DNA of 36,669 nt from Treponema sp. Its GTDB lineage: Bacteria; Spirochaetota; Spirochaetia; Treponematales; Breznakiellaceae. The notes under the pieces are model-generated. The model ran no database searches, was not told the origin of the DNA, and worked only from the letters and a program-made list of their open reading frames with translations. How positions within the stretch are numbered: position 1 is the stretch's first letter; the number at the start of each line of letters is the position of its first letter. Made by a program: the position numbers and the translations under genes. Below are positions 1-8,711 of this stretch, piece by piece. Where the stretch lies: NCBI GenBank assembly GCA_031256635.1, contig JAIRQF010000035.1:1-36669 (forward strand), written 5' to 3'.

Positions 1-976
1 TTATTTGTTTTTAAAATATTTTTCGCCTTTAAAAGATCTTGCCGATGTTGTCCTTTATCATCACGCGGATTGCGATGAAATAAAAAATCTTGATAGTGAT
101 CACCAAATTCTCGCGCAGCTCATATCAATGTGCGATCGCGCTGATATTTTTCTTAAATATAAAAAGGACTCAGGCGGTTTCATGGAGCATCTGCGCAAAC
201 ACCGTGATACCAAATACCTCGGTCATGTTGTTGATATATTTTTGGCATCGGGAATTAATATTAGTACAATTTATGACAGTATGGATTGTGACGCCGCTTT
301 CAACCGGGTTTTTTATAATACTCCCTTATCGGAAGATGAAGTAAACGGATATATAAGAATGATTATTTTCTCGATTGATTTCCGCAGCAGCCAGACCGTA
401 ATACATACCGTCGCCACTGCCTGCGCGGCAGGCGTTCTTGCAAAACTGCTTGGCGCGGGAGAAAATGATATTAATAAAATTAAAACAGGAGCGATGCTTC
501 ACGATATCGGAAAGATAGGCATACCTGTCCATATACTTGAAAGCAAAGAAAGGCTGAATGAATCCGATATGGAAATTATGAGAACGCATGTTGAAGTAAC
601 GGAAAAAATTCTCGATGGAAATGTAGACGATGATATCAAGTATCTGGCTGTCAGGCATCATGAAAAATTGAACGGAACAGGCTATCCCAAAAAATTATCC
701 GCCTGCGATATTACTTTATATGACCGTGTCGTCGCGGCCGCCGATATCTTCAGCGCCTTATGCGGAGCGCGCAGTTATAAGAGCGAATTCTCCAAAGAAA
801 AAATTATCGGAATATTAAATGACATGAGCGGTCTGCTTGATCCGCAAATTGTATCTTTAACCATTGAACACTTCGATGAAATTTATGAAGAAATTGAGAG
901 GGAATCCATCCCGGTAATCAATGATTATAACGCCATAAACGACGAATACCGGTTGTTGGCGGGGATTCAAGAATAA
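1..976 (+). CDS. HD-GYP domain phosphodiesterase-like protein, 5'-truncated by the window edge
   Basis: The frame is open from the first base, so the true start lies outside the window; the TTG at base 5 is only the first in-frame start-like codon. The C-terminal half is a clear HD-GYP domain: the HD motif in MLHDIGKIGIP (about residue 163 of the visible part), then RHHEKLNGTGYP (the GYP signature) and DRVVAAADIFSAL. Proteins of this family hydrolyse cyclic di-GMP. The visible N-terminal part has a YHH and a CDRAD stretch resembling the back half of another, degenerate HD domain. A tandem arrangement with one active copy is therefore likely. A terminator follows directly. The c-di-GMP substrate is inferred from the family. 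Confidence 0.88.
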   Translation, partial: YLFLKYFSPLKDLADVVLYHHADCDEIKNLDSDHQILAQLISMCDRADIFLKYKKDSGGFMEHLRKHRDTKYLGHVVDIFLASGINISTIYDSMDCDAAFNRVFYNTPLSEDEVNGYIRMIIFSIDFRSSQTVIHTVATACAAGVLAKLLGAGENDINKIKTGAMLHDIGKIGIPVHILESKERLNESDMEIMRTHVEVTEKILDGNVDDDIKYLAVRHHEKLNGTGYPKKLSACDITLYDRVVAAADIFSALCGARSYKSEFSKEKIIGILNDMSGLLDPQIVSLTIEHFDEIYEEIERESIPVINDYNAINDEYRLLAGIQE

Positions 977-991
977 TTATTCTCCATAATA

Positions 992-1031
992 AAAAAGCCT
1001 CAAAGACCAAAGAATGTCCGTGAGGCTTTTT
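992..1031. terminator. Bidirectional rho-independent terminator
   Basis: AAAAAGCCTCA (992-1002) and TGAGGCTTTTT (1021-1031) form a perfect 11-bp stem around an 18-nt loop. It has an A-tract on one side and a T-tract on the other, so it can serve both the HD-GYP gene on plus and pckG on minus. Confidence 0.85.
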
Positions 1032-1075
1032 CTCTAAGCGGCAGAGATTACTCTGTTACTTGAAATTTGTGAAAG

Positions 1076-2917
1076 TTATCCCTTTAATCCCTTCTCCATT
1101 GTGTCAAGCTGCGAATAAAGTTCCTTTGGAAGCCTGTCGCCGAATTTGGGATAATGATTTTCCCTGACATCGGCAATTTCGCTCTTCCAGCCGGCGACAT
1201 CAACCTTGATAAGTTCCGCCATTGTTTCGGCGCTTACTCCTGCGGGAGCTTCAATAGCGCCCGGTTTAGGCAGATTACCGATTGGAGTTTCTATAAAGTT
1301 ATCAACTCCGTCGCAGCGGTTGAACATCCACGCGAGTACGCGGCTGTTTTCGCCGTAGCCCGGCCACATAAAATGCCCTTCTGCGTCTTTTCTGAACCAG
1401 TTTACAAAGAAGATTTTTGGAAGCTTGTCGCCTTTGCCGGCATCCTGCGCTTTTTTTCCAAGTTTAAGCCAGTGATTAAAGTAGTCGCCCATGTGGTAGC
1501 CGCAGAAAGGCAGCATGGCAAACGGGTCGCGCCTTATTGTTCCGGCTTTAAGATCCAGAGCCGCGGCTGTAATTTCCGAACCTGTGATTGATCCCATAAA
1601 TACGCCATGTACCCAGTCCTTGCTTTGATTAACAAGAGGAATTGTATTCGGGCGCCTTCCTCCGAAAAGGAACGCCGCTATAGGCACACCTTTCGGGTCT
1701 TCCCATTCAGAAGCTATAACGGGGCACTGGGACGCGGGAACTGTAAAGCGCGCGTTGGGATGGGCAATCTCCTCTCCCTTAACCGCTTTGTCATTTTTTG
1801 GAGAAGGTACTTTCTCTCCCTTCCAGTTAGTGATTGTTCCGCCCGGAGCGCCGTAACCTATTTGCTCCCACCAGATATCGCCGTCTTCTGTTAAACCCGT
1901 GTTTGTAAAGATGGTATTTTTCTTTATCGAATCCATAGCGCTTTTATTGGATTGATCGCTGGTTCCCGGCGCTACGCCAAAGAACCCGGCTTCCGGGTTA
2001 ATCGCGTAAAGATGACCGTCTTCCTTGAACTTCATCCAGGCGATATCATCGCCGATTGTTTCAACTTTCCAGCCTGGTAGGGTAGGAATCAACATGGCGA
2101 GGTTTGTCTTTCCGCAGGCAGAAGGCAGAGCGCCTGCGATATATTTAACTTTGCCTTGCGGGTTCGTAATTTTTAAAATGAGCATGTGCTCGGCAAGCCA
2201 GCCTTCGTCTCTTGCAAGCACGGATGCGATGCGAAGCGCAAGGCACTTTTTGCCGAGCAGGGCGTTTCCGCCGTAGCCTGAACCGTAAGACCAAATTTCG
2301 TAAGTATCGGGGAAATGGCTGATAAATTTTTTGCTGACATCAGGCTCGCACGGCCAGCTTGTGTCTTTTTCGCCGGGACCGAGCGGTTTGGCAATTGAAT
2401 GCAGACACGGTACATAAAATCCGTTAGGCCCGAGAACATCCAGTACTTTTGTGCCGACGCGGGTCATTATATGCATATTGATTACAACATAGGGGCTGTC
2501 TGTAATTTCAACCCCGATTTTCGCGATATCAGAGCCGACAGGGCCCATTGAGAAGGGGATTACATACATCGTGCGCCCTTTCATGCAGCCTTTATACTGT
2601 GCGGACATCGTTTTCTTTAACTCGCCGGGATCTGTCCAGTTATTTGTAGGACCCGCGTCATCTTTATTTTTGCTGGCAATAAAGGTGCGGCTTTCAGCTC
2701 TTGCGACATCCGAAGGATCAGAGTGGAACCAGTAACAGCCGGGCCTTTTAATAGAATCCAATTTGATGCCAAGTCCTGCGTCTGTCATTATTTTCAGCAT
2801 TTTGTCATATTCAACCTTGCTGCCGTCGCAGACCTCTACAGTATCGGGGGTCATTAAGGCAGCCGCTTCATCAACCCATTTTTTCAGTCCTGCGTGTTTT
2901 AACTCGTTTAAGTTCAT
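1076..2917 (-). CDS. pckG: Phosphoenolpyruvate carboxykinase (GTP)
   Basis: The product is 613 residues, the usual length of the GTP-dependent enzyme (EC 4.1.1.32), which interconverts oxaloacetate + GTP and PEP + GDP + CO2. Visible signatures are the phosphate loop SACGKTN (about 266-272), the metal/nucleotide motif GDDIAWM (about 289-295), and YGSGYGGN (about 211-218). In fermenting spirochaetes it may run in the PEP-carboxylating direction towards oxaloacetate and succinate; that direction is an inference. The ATG at 2917 is preceded by AGGAG with 5-nt spacing. It is a single-gene unit between the terminator at 992-1031 and a divergent gene. A TATACT at 2946-2941 is a candidate -10 box. 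A palindrome lies upstream at 2974-2991. Confidence 0.97.
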   Translation of the reverse strand: MNLNELKHAGLKKWVDEAAALMTPDTVEVCDGSKVEYDKMLKIMTDAGLGIKLDSIKRPGCYWFHSDPSDVARAESRTFIASKNKDDAGPTNNWTDPGELKKTMSAQYKGCMKGRTMYVIPFSMGPVGSDIAKIGVEITDSPYVVINMHIMTRVGTKVLDVLGPNGFYVPCLHSIAKPLGPGEKDTSWPCEPDVSKKFISHFPDTYEIWSYGSGYGGNALLGKKCLALRIASVLARDEGWLAEHMLILKITNPQGKVKYIAGALPSACGKTNLAMLIPTLPGWKVETIGDDIAWMKFKEDGHLYAINPEAGFFGVAPGTSDQSNKSAMDSIKKNTIFTNTGLTEDGDIWWEQIGYGAPGGTITNWKGEKVPSPKNDKAVKGEEIAHPNARFTVPASQCPVIASEWEDPKGVPIAAFLFGGRRPNTIPLVNQSKDWVHGVFMGSITGSEITAAALDLKAGTIRRDPFAMLPFCGYHMGDYFNHWLKLGKKAQDAGKGDKLPKIFFVNWFRKDAEGHFMWPGYGENSRVLAWMFNRCDGVDNFIETPIGNLPKPGAIEAPAGVSAETMAELIKVDVAGWKSEIADVRENHYPKFGDRLPKELYSQLDTMEKGLKG

Positions 2918-2973
2918 AATCTCTCCTATATTACAATTTCAGTATATCTGTTAATTTTAACGCTAGTTTTTAC

Positions 2974-2991
2974 TATTTTACAAGTAAAATA
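2974..2991. promoter_or_regulatory. Palindrome upstream of pckG, possible operator
   Basis: TATTTTAC (2974-2981) and GTAAAATA (2984-2991) are perfect inverted repeats with a 2-nt centre. The site lies in the divergent spacer, 57-74 bases upstream of the pckG start. Its size and symmetry fit a dimeric regulator, but no known consensus was recognised. Confidence 0.4.
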
Positions 2992-3082
2992 TTATGGAAT
3001 GGGAATAGATATCCGGCGGCATTCTTTTTCCTCATTCTCGAATCCTATTCCCTATTTACTAAAAAAAGCGTATATTATAAGC

Positions 3083-4186
3083 ATGGATGACAGAAGGAAA
3101 AGAATTGATGACCTTTTAAAGAACAATCAGGAATCCCGCTCTTCTTTGGATGATCTTTTGGAAAATTTTGGAGAAGCCCTGTATGTCCGCACAAAGGAGA
3201 TGCAGACCGGCTTTGAAGATATAAAACAATACAATGCCTACCTTCAGGATATATCGGAGTCCAATGCCGCTATCGGTAAAATTGAGGAGAAGAACCGGCG
3301 CTTCAGGGAACTGGAAGACGCTATTGAAATAAGGGAACAGCAGGAAAAAGAACGCGCAAAAGAAATGGCGATAATAAACCGAAGGCTCGGAAAAGCTTTG
3401 CTGGGAAATGGCGCATATAATGACTATACATCGCTTTTCAGGGAACAAGCCGACGCATTGACCGCAAAAATTGAATCGCTTGAAACCCGCATCAGCGAAC
3501 TTGAAAACAAGGAAGGGGGCAATGTTTTTTCATGGATAGGAAAAAGCGCGCAGGGGCTTGTGCTTAAAACATTCCTTTCAAAAACACAGGAAAATCAGGA
3601 GCAGTTATATTTCAATATAGGAGAACGTTACAACGATCGGGAATTAATCCACGCAGATGATGACGTATCCGTAATACGCGCGGAAGCTGATAATCTTAAA
3701 AGCATTTCACGTTCCGCGATGGATGAGATATCCTCATTAAGGGATGAAAAACGAATTATTACGGCTTCTTTTGGAATTGACGGAAATCCGCAAAAACAAA
3801 TACAATCCGCCAAAAATCATATTAATCAGGTGAAGGATGTTCTGGGAAGCCTTTACAGAAAGTTCGGCGCTCAGACTGCCGGAATTGATGAAGATATAAC
3901 TCCAGAGCGTAAATATTTTATTGATACAATTGTTGCAGCCGAAGACGGGGAGGTAATCTCAAGAGCGGTAAAATTAAATCAGTCCATGATTGATAATGAA
4001 AAAGCGATAACCAAACTAAGAGCGTCTCTTGCGATTGACGATGAAAAATCCAAAATTGAGAAATTCAAGAAATCAATTGAAGACAAGAAAAACAAAATCA
4101 CCGATCTTCAGAATTCAATTAATGATTTGGAAGAAAGCGTCCACGACTGCGAAAAATATATCCAGGAACTTGAAAAACAACTTTAA
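3083..4186 (+). CDS. Coiled-coil protein of unknown function upstream of parE
   Basis: I do not recognise a named family. From the ATG at 3083 the product is about 367 residues, almost wholly charged and helical. It has long Glu/Lys/Gln stretches typical of coiled coils at about 60-110, 125-150 and 300-367. One less charged segment (around the WIGKSAQGLVLK motif) interrupts the helices. An in-frame ATG at 2999 would add 28 residues. I prefer 3083 because the extension reads poorly and a TATATTATAA box sits directly before 3083; that box could also be a -10 element, so this start is not certain. No signal peptide or membrane segment is visible, so it is probably cytoplasmic. It ends 8 bases before parE and is probably co-transcribed with it, which hints at a chromosome-related role; that is inference only. 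Confidence 0.75.
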   Translation: MDDRRKRIDDLLKNNQESRSSLDDLLENFGEALYVRTKEMQTGFEDIKQYNAYLQDISESNAAIGKIEEKNRRFRELEDAIEIREQQEKERAKEMAIINRRLGKALLGNGAYNDYTSLFREQADALTAKIESLETRISELENKEGGNVFSWIGKSAQGLVLKTFLSKTQENQEQLYFNIGERYNDRELIHADDDVSVIRAEADNLKSISRSAMDEISSLRDEKRIITASFGIDGNPQKQIQSAKNHINQVKDVLGSLYRKFGAQTAGIDEDITPERKYFIDTIVAAEDGEVISRAVKLNQSMIDNEKAITKLRASLAIDDEKSKIEKFKKSIEDKKNKITDLQNSINDLEESVHDCEKYIQELEKQL

Positions 4187-4194
4187 GGTAATGT

Positions 4195-6192
4195 ATGCCG
4201 GTAAAAAAAACAACTACGAAAAAATCTGCCGCGAAAGCAAAGCCTGCGGTGAAAAAGGTCGCGTCCAAAACAGGGAAACCCGCGGTTTCAAAATCTGCGC
4301 CTAAAGCTAAAGCTGCCGCTTCCAAAACTGCCGCGCCGAAAGCCGCTATGGAGAAATCATCTGTTTATGATGAATCAAAAATCAAGACGCTCTCTTCGCT
4401 TGAACATATAAGGCTTCGAACCGGAATGTATATAGGCCGTCTCGGCGACGGTTCCAATCCCGATGACGGAATTTATGTTTTGTTAAAAGAAATAATTGAT
4501 AACGGAATTGATGAGTTTATCATGGGGAATGGAAAGCTGATCGAGACTGTTGTTAAAGATATTGAAGTTCCCGGAAAAGCGCTTGTAAAAGTGCGCGACT
4601 TCGGACGCGGCATCCCGCTTGGGAAACTTGTTGAGTGCGTTTCGATAATTAATACCGGGGCAAAATACAACGATGATGTGTTTCAGTTTTCTGTCGGCCT
4701 TAACGGAGTTGGAACAAAGGCTGTAAACGCGCTGTCTGTTCATTTCAGGGTAGTCGCGGTTCGCGGCGAAGAATTCGCGGAAGCTGTTTTTGAAAGGGGA
4801 ACCCTTAAAAGCCAGCGTAAGGGAAAACTGAAGGAAAAAGTCAAAGACGGGACAATGGTGGAATTTATCCCCGACCCTGAGATTTTTAAGGATTATTTAT
4901 TCAATACGGAATTTATCGAAAAACGTATTCAAAATTACGCGTATCTTAACGCGGGGCTTAATTTAACATTTAACGGCAAAAAATTTGTATCCGCGCGCGG
5001 ACTTTATGACCTTCTGCAGGAGGAAACCGGAGATGAGGGGTTATATCCTCTCGGTTATTACAGGGGCGTACATTCACCTAACGGGCAGCTTGAAATCGCG
5101 TTTACGCATACCAATAATTACGGAGAAGAATATTTCTCATTTGTAAACGGACAGTATACTTCCGACGGAGGAACCCACCTTTCGGCGTTTAAGGAAGGTT
5201 TTTTAAAGGGGATTCAGACTTTTTATAAAAAAGACTACCGCTCCGAGGATGTCCGCGAAGGCACAACCGCGGCGATTGCCATTAAGCTTAAAAACCCCGT
5301 TTTTGAAAGCCAGACAAAAAATAAACTTGGAAACTCTGATATCCGCGCCTGGGTTGTGCAGGAAGTGCGCAACGCTGTCGAAGACTGGCTGCATAAAAAT
5401 CCCGAAGCGGGTAAAAAACTGGAACAGAAAATAATGGCAAACGAGTCTTTGCGCACAGAGCTAAACGCCGTTAAAAAGGAAGCGCGCGAGGCGGCAAAGA
5501 AAATCGCCCTTAAAATCCCAAAGTTAAAAGACTGCAAATACCATCTTGAAGACGGCGAGGATGGGGAAGCATCGACCATTTTTATTACAGAAGGCGATTC
5601 CGCCGCAGGCTCAATTGTTTCAAGCCGCGATGTAATGACTCAGGCTATTTTTGCGCTCCGCGGAAAAGTGGAAAATGTATACGGTAAAAAACGCGCGGCA
5701 ATTTATAAAAACGAAGAGCTCTTTAACATGATGATGGCGCTGGGCATCGACAACGACATCGAAAGCCTTCGTTACGCTAAAATTGTAATCGCCACAGACG
5801 CGGATTTTGACGGTTTTCATATACGCAACCTGCTTTTAACATTTTTCCTCTCCTATTTTGAAGAGCTTGTCACGGCGGGCCATGTTTTTATCCTTGAAAC
5901 GCCGCTTTTCCGCGTGCGCACAAAGAAGGAAACCCGCTACTGTTACTCGGAAAAAGAACGCGATGAAGCCGCCTCCGCCCTTGGCTCCCAAAGCGAGATA
6001 ACCCGCTTTAAAGGGTTAGGTGAAATCAGCCCGAAAGAGTTCGGTCAGTTTATCGGAAATGATATGCGCCTTGTACCTGTCTCGGTTAACACCTTAAAAC
6101 AGGTTCCGCAGGTACTGAACTTCTACATGGGTAAAAATACACCAGAGCGGCGCGAGTATATCATGAAGAATTTGATTGAAGACGCGGGGTAG
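4195..6192 (+). CDS. parE: DNA topoisomerase IV subunit B (ParE type) with Lys/Ala-rich N-terminal tail
   Basis: This is the ATPase/TOPRIM subunit of a type IIA topoisomerase. The GHKL motifs are KEIIDNGIDE (about 98-107), DFGRGIP (135-141) and GLNGVGTKAVNALS (168-181). The TOPRIM parts are ITEGDSAAGS (464-473) and DADFDG (535-540). RFKGLGEISP lies near the C-terminus. At 665 residues it lacks the long GyrB insert. The wording of the motifs resembles ParE of Bacteroidetes and spirochaetes, so ParE is preferred over GyrB. The first 50 or so residues are a histone-H1-like run of KK, AK and PK repeats absent from ordinary ParE. They are likely translated, because AAGG sits 6 bases before the ATG and no equally good downstream start is seen. 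No parC follows, so the partner must be encoded elsewhere. Confidence 0.93.
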   Translation: MPVKKTTTKKSAAKAKPAVKKVASKTGKPAVSKSAPKAKAAASKTAAPKAAMEKSSVYDESKIKTLSSLEHIRLRTGMYIGRLGDGSNPDDGIYVLLKEIIDNGIDEFIMGNGKLIETVVKDIEVPGKALVKVRDFGRGIPLGKLVECVSIINTGAKYNDDVFQFSVGLNGVGTKAVNALSVHFRVVAVRGEEFAEAVFERGTLKSQRKGKLKEKVKDGTMVEFIPDPEIFKDYLFNTEFIEKRIQNYAYLNAGLNLTFNGKKFVSARGLYDLLQEETGDEGLYPLGYYRGVHSPNGQLEIAFTHTNNYGEEYFSFVNGQYTSDGGTHLSAFKEGFLKGIQTFYKKDYRSEDVREGTTAAIAIKLKNPVFESQTKNKLGNSDIRAWVVQEVRNAVEDWLHKNPEAGKKLEQKIMANESLRTELNAVKKEAREAAKKIALKIPKLKDCKYHLEDGEDGEASTIFITEGDSAAGSIVSSRDVMTQAIFALRGKVENVYGKKRAAIYKNEELFNMMMALGIDNDIESLRYAKIVIATDADFDGFHIRNLLLTFFLSYFEELVTAGHVFILETPLFRVRTKKETRYCYSEKERDEAASALGSQSEITRFKGLGEISPKEFGQFIGNDMRLVPVSVNTLKQVPQVLNFYMGKNTPERREYIMKNLIEDAG

Positions 6193-6256
6193 GGGAGTTG
6201 GGAATACTGCTTTGGATCATTATTTCTGTATAATTTAAGATTTTTTTTAATATCTC

Positions 6257-6285
6257 TTGACAATACTATCGTAATACTATACTAT
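6257..6285 (+). promoter_or_regulatory. Promoter of the higBA pair with internal repeats
   Basis: TTGACA (6257-6262) is followed 17 bases later by TACTAT (6280-6285). AATACTAT occurs twice, at 6262-6269 and 6273-6280, one helical turn apart, inside the spacer. Repeats in this position are typical of antitoxin-bound operators, so autoregulation by HigA is plausible. Confidence 0.6.
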
Positions 6286-6300
6286 AAGGTGGATAATTTT

Positions 6301-6582
6301 ATGATACATAGCTTTGGAGACAAGGATACCGAAGCGTTATTTTACCGCAAGAGAATAAAAAAATTATCTCCTGAATTAATGCAGCGCGCCAGAAGCAAGC
6401 TCCTTATTATAAACGCGGCCTCATGTGAAAATGATTTGAGGATTCCGCCGGGGAACCGCTTTGAAAAATTAATTGGTGATATGAAAGGGAGATACAGTAT
6501 CCGTATAAATGATCAATGGAGAATTACATTTCATTGGAATGACGGAAATGCCAATAATGTGATTATCACGGATTACCACTAG
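6301..6582 (+). CDS. higB: HigB-like toxin of the RelE/ParE superfamily
   Basis: The protein is about 93 residues. It starts with MIHSFGDKDTEALFYRK and ends with GRYSIRINDQWRITFHW...VIITDYH, a pattern characteristic of HigB/RelE-type killer proteins. These proteins cleave mRNA at the ribosome. The ATG at 6301 is chosen over the in-frame GTG at 6289 because AAGGTGG (6286-6292) is a well-placed Shine-Dalgarno for it, and family members begin in the same way. The toxin gene comes first and the antitoxin follows 9 bases later, the usual order of higBA. It has its own promoter and sits directly after parE. Confidence 0.92.
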   Translation: MIHSFGDKDTEALFYRKRIKKLSPELMQRARSKLLIINAASCENDLRIPPGNRFEKLIGDMKGRYSIRINDQWRITFHWNDGNANNVIITDYH

Positions 6583-6591
6583 GAGGTTATA

Positions 6592-6927
6592 ATGAAAAAA
6601 AAATTGAAATTGATTACTCCGGGGACGGTATTGCTGGAAGAGTTCCTGGAACCTCTGGGAATTACCGCTTATAGATTAAGTAAGGAAATTAAAGTGCAGC
6701 AGACCGCAGTCAGCCAGATAATTAAAGGAAGCCGGAAAATTACCGCGGATATGGCCATGCGGTTATCAAGATATTTCGGAAATTCCGCGCAATTCTGGCT
6801 TAATCTTCAAAATTTTTACGATCTTGAATCAATTAAAGAGATAAAAGAATATGTTTTCGAAGAAATAATTCCCTATAATCAGGTCGCAGAAAAAAATGCG
6901 TCTTATACATATAGGAAAAAAGCATGA
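6592..6927 (+). CDS. higA: HigA-like antitoxin, XRE-type helix-turn-helix
   Basis: The protein has 111 residues. The N-terminus reads TPGTVLLEEFLEPLGIT, then an HTH (YRLSKEIKVQQTAVSQIIKG, about 25-45), then ITADMAMRLSRYFGNSAQFWLNLQ. This order is the signature of the HigA/VapI antidote family. It should neutralise the neighbouring HigB and repress the operon through the HTH. AGGAGG (6581-6586) overlaps the toxin stop codon and gives 5-nt spacing to the ATG. Translation of the antitoxin is therefore strong and tied to the toxin message. Confidence 0.94.
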   Translation: MKKKLKLITPGTVLLEEFLEPLGITAYRLSKEIKVQQTAVSQIIKGSRKITADMAMRLSRYFGNSAQFWLNLQNFYDLESIKEIKEYVFEEIIPYNQVAEKNASYTYRKKA

Positions 6928-6969
6928 TTATATTCGTACAGTAAAACTATCCTTCTGTCCCTCAAAAAT

Positions 6970-6998
6970 TTGTATTTTTTAAACCGGTATACTATAAT
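6970..6998 (+). promoter_or_regulatory. Sigma70-like promoter for the exported protein gene
   Basis: TTGTAT (6970-6975), a 17-base spacer and TATAAT (6993-6998) lie 20 bases before the ATG at 7018. Confidence 0.65.
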
Positions 6999-7017
6999 TA
7001 AGAAAAGATCTGTATAA

Positions 7018-8091
7018 ATGAAAAAAATACTATTTTTTGCGGTTTTTTTAACATTATCGGCCTCCTTGTTTGCTCAAGGGGATGATCTCTTGGCTGAGGA
7101 GCATATCTATCCGAATCAGTTCCTTTTCATTGAAGGAACTGCGGATATTAGCGGGCACAGGGAGTTCTTTCTTCATCATTTTAAACTTGAAGCTGCGGCG
7201 GCAGGTTATACCGTTACCGAGTTAAAAGAAGAAGCTGCCTATACGTTCAGATTCAATGTAAGAGATCACATGGTTGAGGATAGGTTTGGCAATCTTTTAC
7301 CTGCTCCGCCTGATGACAATCAGTATATTATCAGGATAAGCCTTATAGAAAACACCAAAAATACGGAAATTCTTTATTTTGACTTCTATTTCTCCACTTT
7401 TGATGAAATGTATGAGTATAACCAGTCATTGTTCCAAATGGCTACTATATACATCCCGCCTGACAGAAAAGAAATATTTATTCCGGTTGATACAAGATGG
7501 CAGAATAAATGGCTGTATTTTTTCGCGTCTTTAGATTATCCGATTTCTTTTTACGCGCTGCAGCCTACGGGTCTGCAAGCCGGTCAGGCGGCATATAACA
7601 AAGACTCAAGCGATAAAATTACCCAGCTTCAGCATCTAAATCATATAATACTGCCGCAGCCAGGATTATCGCTTGGCGTTGAACTTCAGTTTTTAAGATT
7701 TTTAAGTCTTGGATTGAATTTTCAGCTAAATTTGGGCGATACAAAGTCAGCGTTATTCATGAATATGGCCGCAGGCGGCCAGTTAAAAGCCAATATTAAA
7801 ACCGAGGATTTCCTGCTTCAGCCCTACCTTGCTTTTTCGATGCCCATAACCGTTTCGCCTTTATTTGACGAATATCCGCAATTTTCAGCCGGCGGCGGTT
7901 TTCAGGCAGGAGTGCGCGGCGGATCAAGCGGAAGCTTTTTTGTTGATGTTAATTTCATGTATTCTTTAGGTGATGTTTTCATGCAGAATACTTACGGTAA
8001 TCTTGCTCCCTATCCGCCGCAGATCCACTATAATCACTTTAATTTTGGAGTAGGAATCGGTTATAAGTTCGGTTTGCTTAACCGGAAATAG
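7018..8091 (+). CDS. Exported protein with probable outer-membrane beta-barrel
   Basis: No specific family is recognised. The first 20 residues form a Sec signal peptide (two lysines, then a hydrophobic core, then SASLFAQ) with likely cleavage after the Ala before Gln20. The middle part (about 30-170) is mixed alpha/beta. From about residue 205 there are alternating hydrophobic/polar strands rich in Gly, Phe and Tyr. These end in NHFNFGVGIGYKFGLLNRK, which looks like the closing strands of a small barrel. The product is 357 residues. It has its own promoter and stands alone between the toxin-antitoxin pair and the XRE-cupin gene. Surface location is an inference from the signal peptide and strand pattern. 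Confidence 0.78.
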   Translation: MKKILFFAVFLTLSASLFAQGDDLLAEEHIYPNQFLFIEGTADISGHREFFLHHFKLEAAAAGYTVTELKEEAAYTFRFNVRDHMVEDRFGNLLPAPPDDNQYIIRISLIENTKNTEILYFDFYFSTFDEMYEYNQSLFQMATIYIPPDRKEIFIPVDTRWQNKWLYFFASLDYPISFYALQPTGLQAGQAAYNKDSSDKITQLQHLNHIILPQPGLSLGVELQFLRFLSLGLNFQLNLGDTKSALFMNMAAGGQLKANIKTEDFLLQPYLAFSMPITVSPLFDEYPQFSAGGGFQAGVRGGSSGSFFVDVNFMYSLGDVFMQNTYGNLAPYPPQIHYNHFNFGVGIGYKFGLLNRK

Positions 8092-8131
8092 CTCTTGTCT
8101 ATAATTTCAATAATAACTACACTGTCTTATC

Positions 8132-8707
8132 ATGGCATCACTTTCACTGGGCGAGAGAATCGCCGAAATCAGAAAAACTTATTCAATCAGCCGGGAAGAT
8201 CTGTCTGAGCGTTCGGGCGTATCGGCAGACTTGGTCGCAAAAATCGAAGATGACGGGCATATTCCCGATCTTGCTCCGCTCATTAAAATCGCAAGGGGGC
8301 TTGGCGTACGCCTGGGCACGCTTCTTGACGATCATGACAAACTTGGGCCTGTTATCTGTAGAACGGAAGATACATCAAGCCGCTTTAAAACAGGGCTTCC
8401 CGAAGGCGTCGCCGCCGCAGGGCATCATGGAATGGCTTTTTACGCGCTTGCCGCCGATAAATCCAGCAGGCATATGGAACCGTTTATTGTAGCAATCGAA
8501 GCTGACGCGCAGCAGGATAAATCCACTCATGAAGGAGAAGAGTTCATCTATGTAATGGAAGGAACTCTTACCCTTGAATACGGAATGGATAAAGAATTTT
8601 TAAAAACAGGCGACTCTGTTTATTATGACTCAATTGTGCCGCACCGGGTGTACTCGGCGGATAATAATCCTGTAAAGATTCTTGCTGTAGTTTATACACC
8701 GGTGTAA
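8132..8707 (+). CDS. XRE-family regulator with C-terminal cupin
   Basis: The N-terminal HTH covers about residues 7-65: [26 protein letters not shown], then the second helix pair to [12 protein letters not shown] cupin_2 barrel spans about 115-190, with [19 protein letters not shown] and a second motif [19 protein letters not shown]-cupin proteins are small-molecule-sensing repressors or activators in which the cupin binds the effector. The stop codon lies only 4 bases before the acyl-CoA synthetase, an arrangement often seen when the regulator controls that synthetase; the effector is probably an organic acid or its CoA ester (inference). TATAAT at 8100-8105 is a candidate -10, without a convincing -35. 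Confidence 0.92.
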   Translation: MASLSLGERIAEIRKTYSISREDLSERSGVSADLVAKIEDDGHIPDLAPLIKIARGLGVRLGTLLDDHDKLGPVICRTEDTSSRFKTGLPEGVAAAGHHGMAFYALAADKSSRHMEPFIVAIEADAQQDKSTHEGEEFIYVMEGTLTLEYGMDKEFLKTGDSVYYDSIVPHRVYSADNNPVKILAVVYTPV

Positions 8708-8711
8708 AAAT

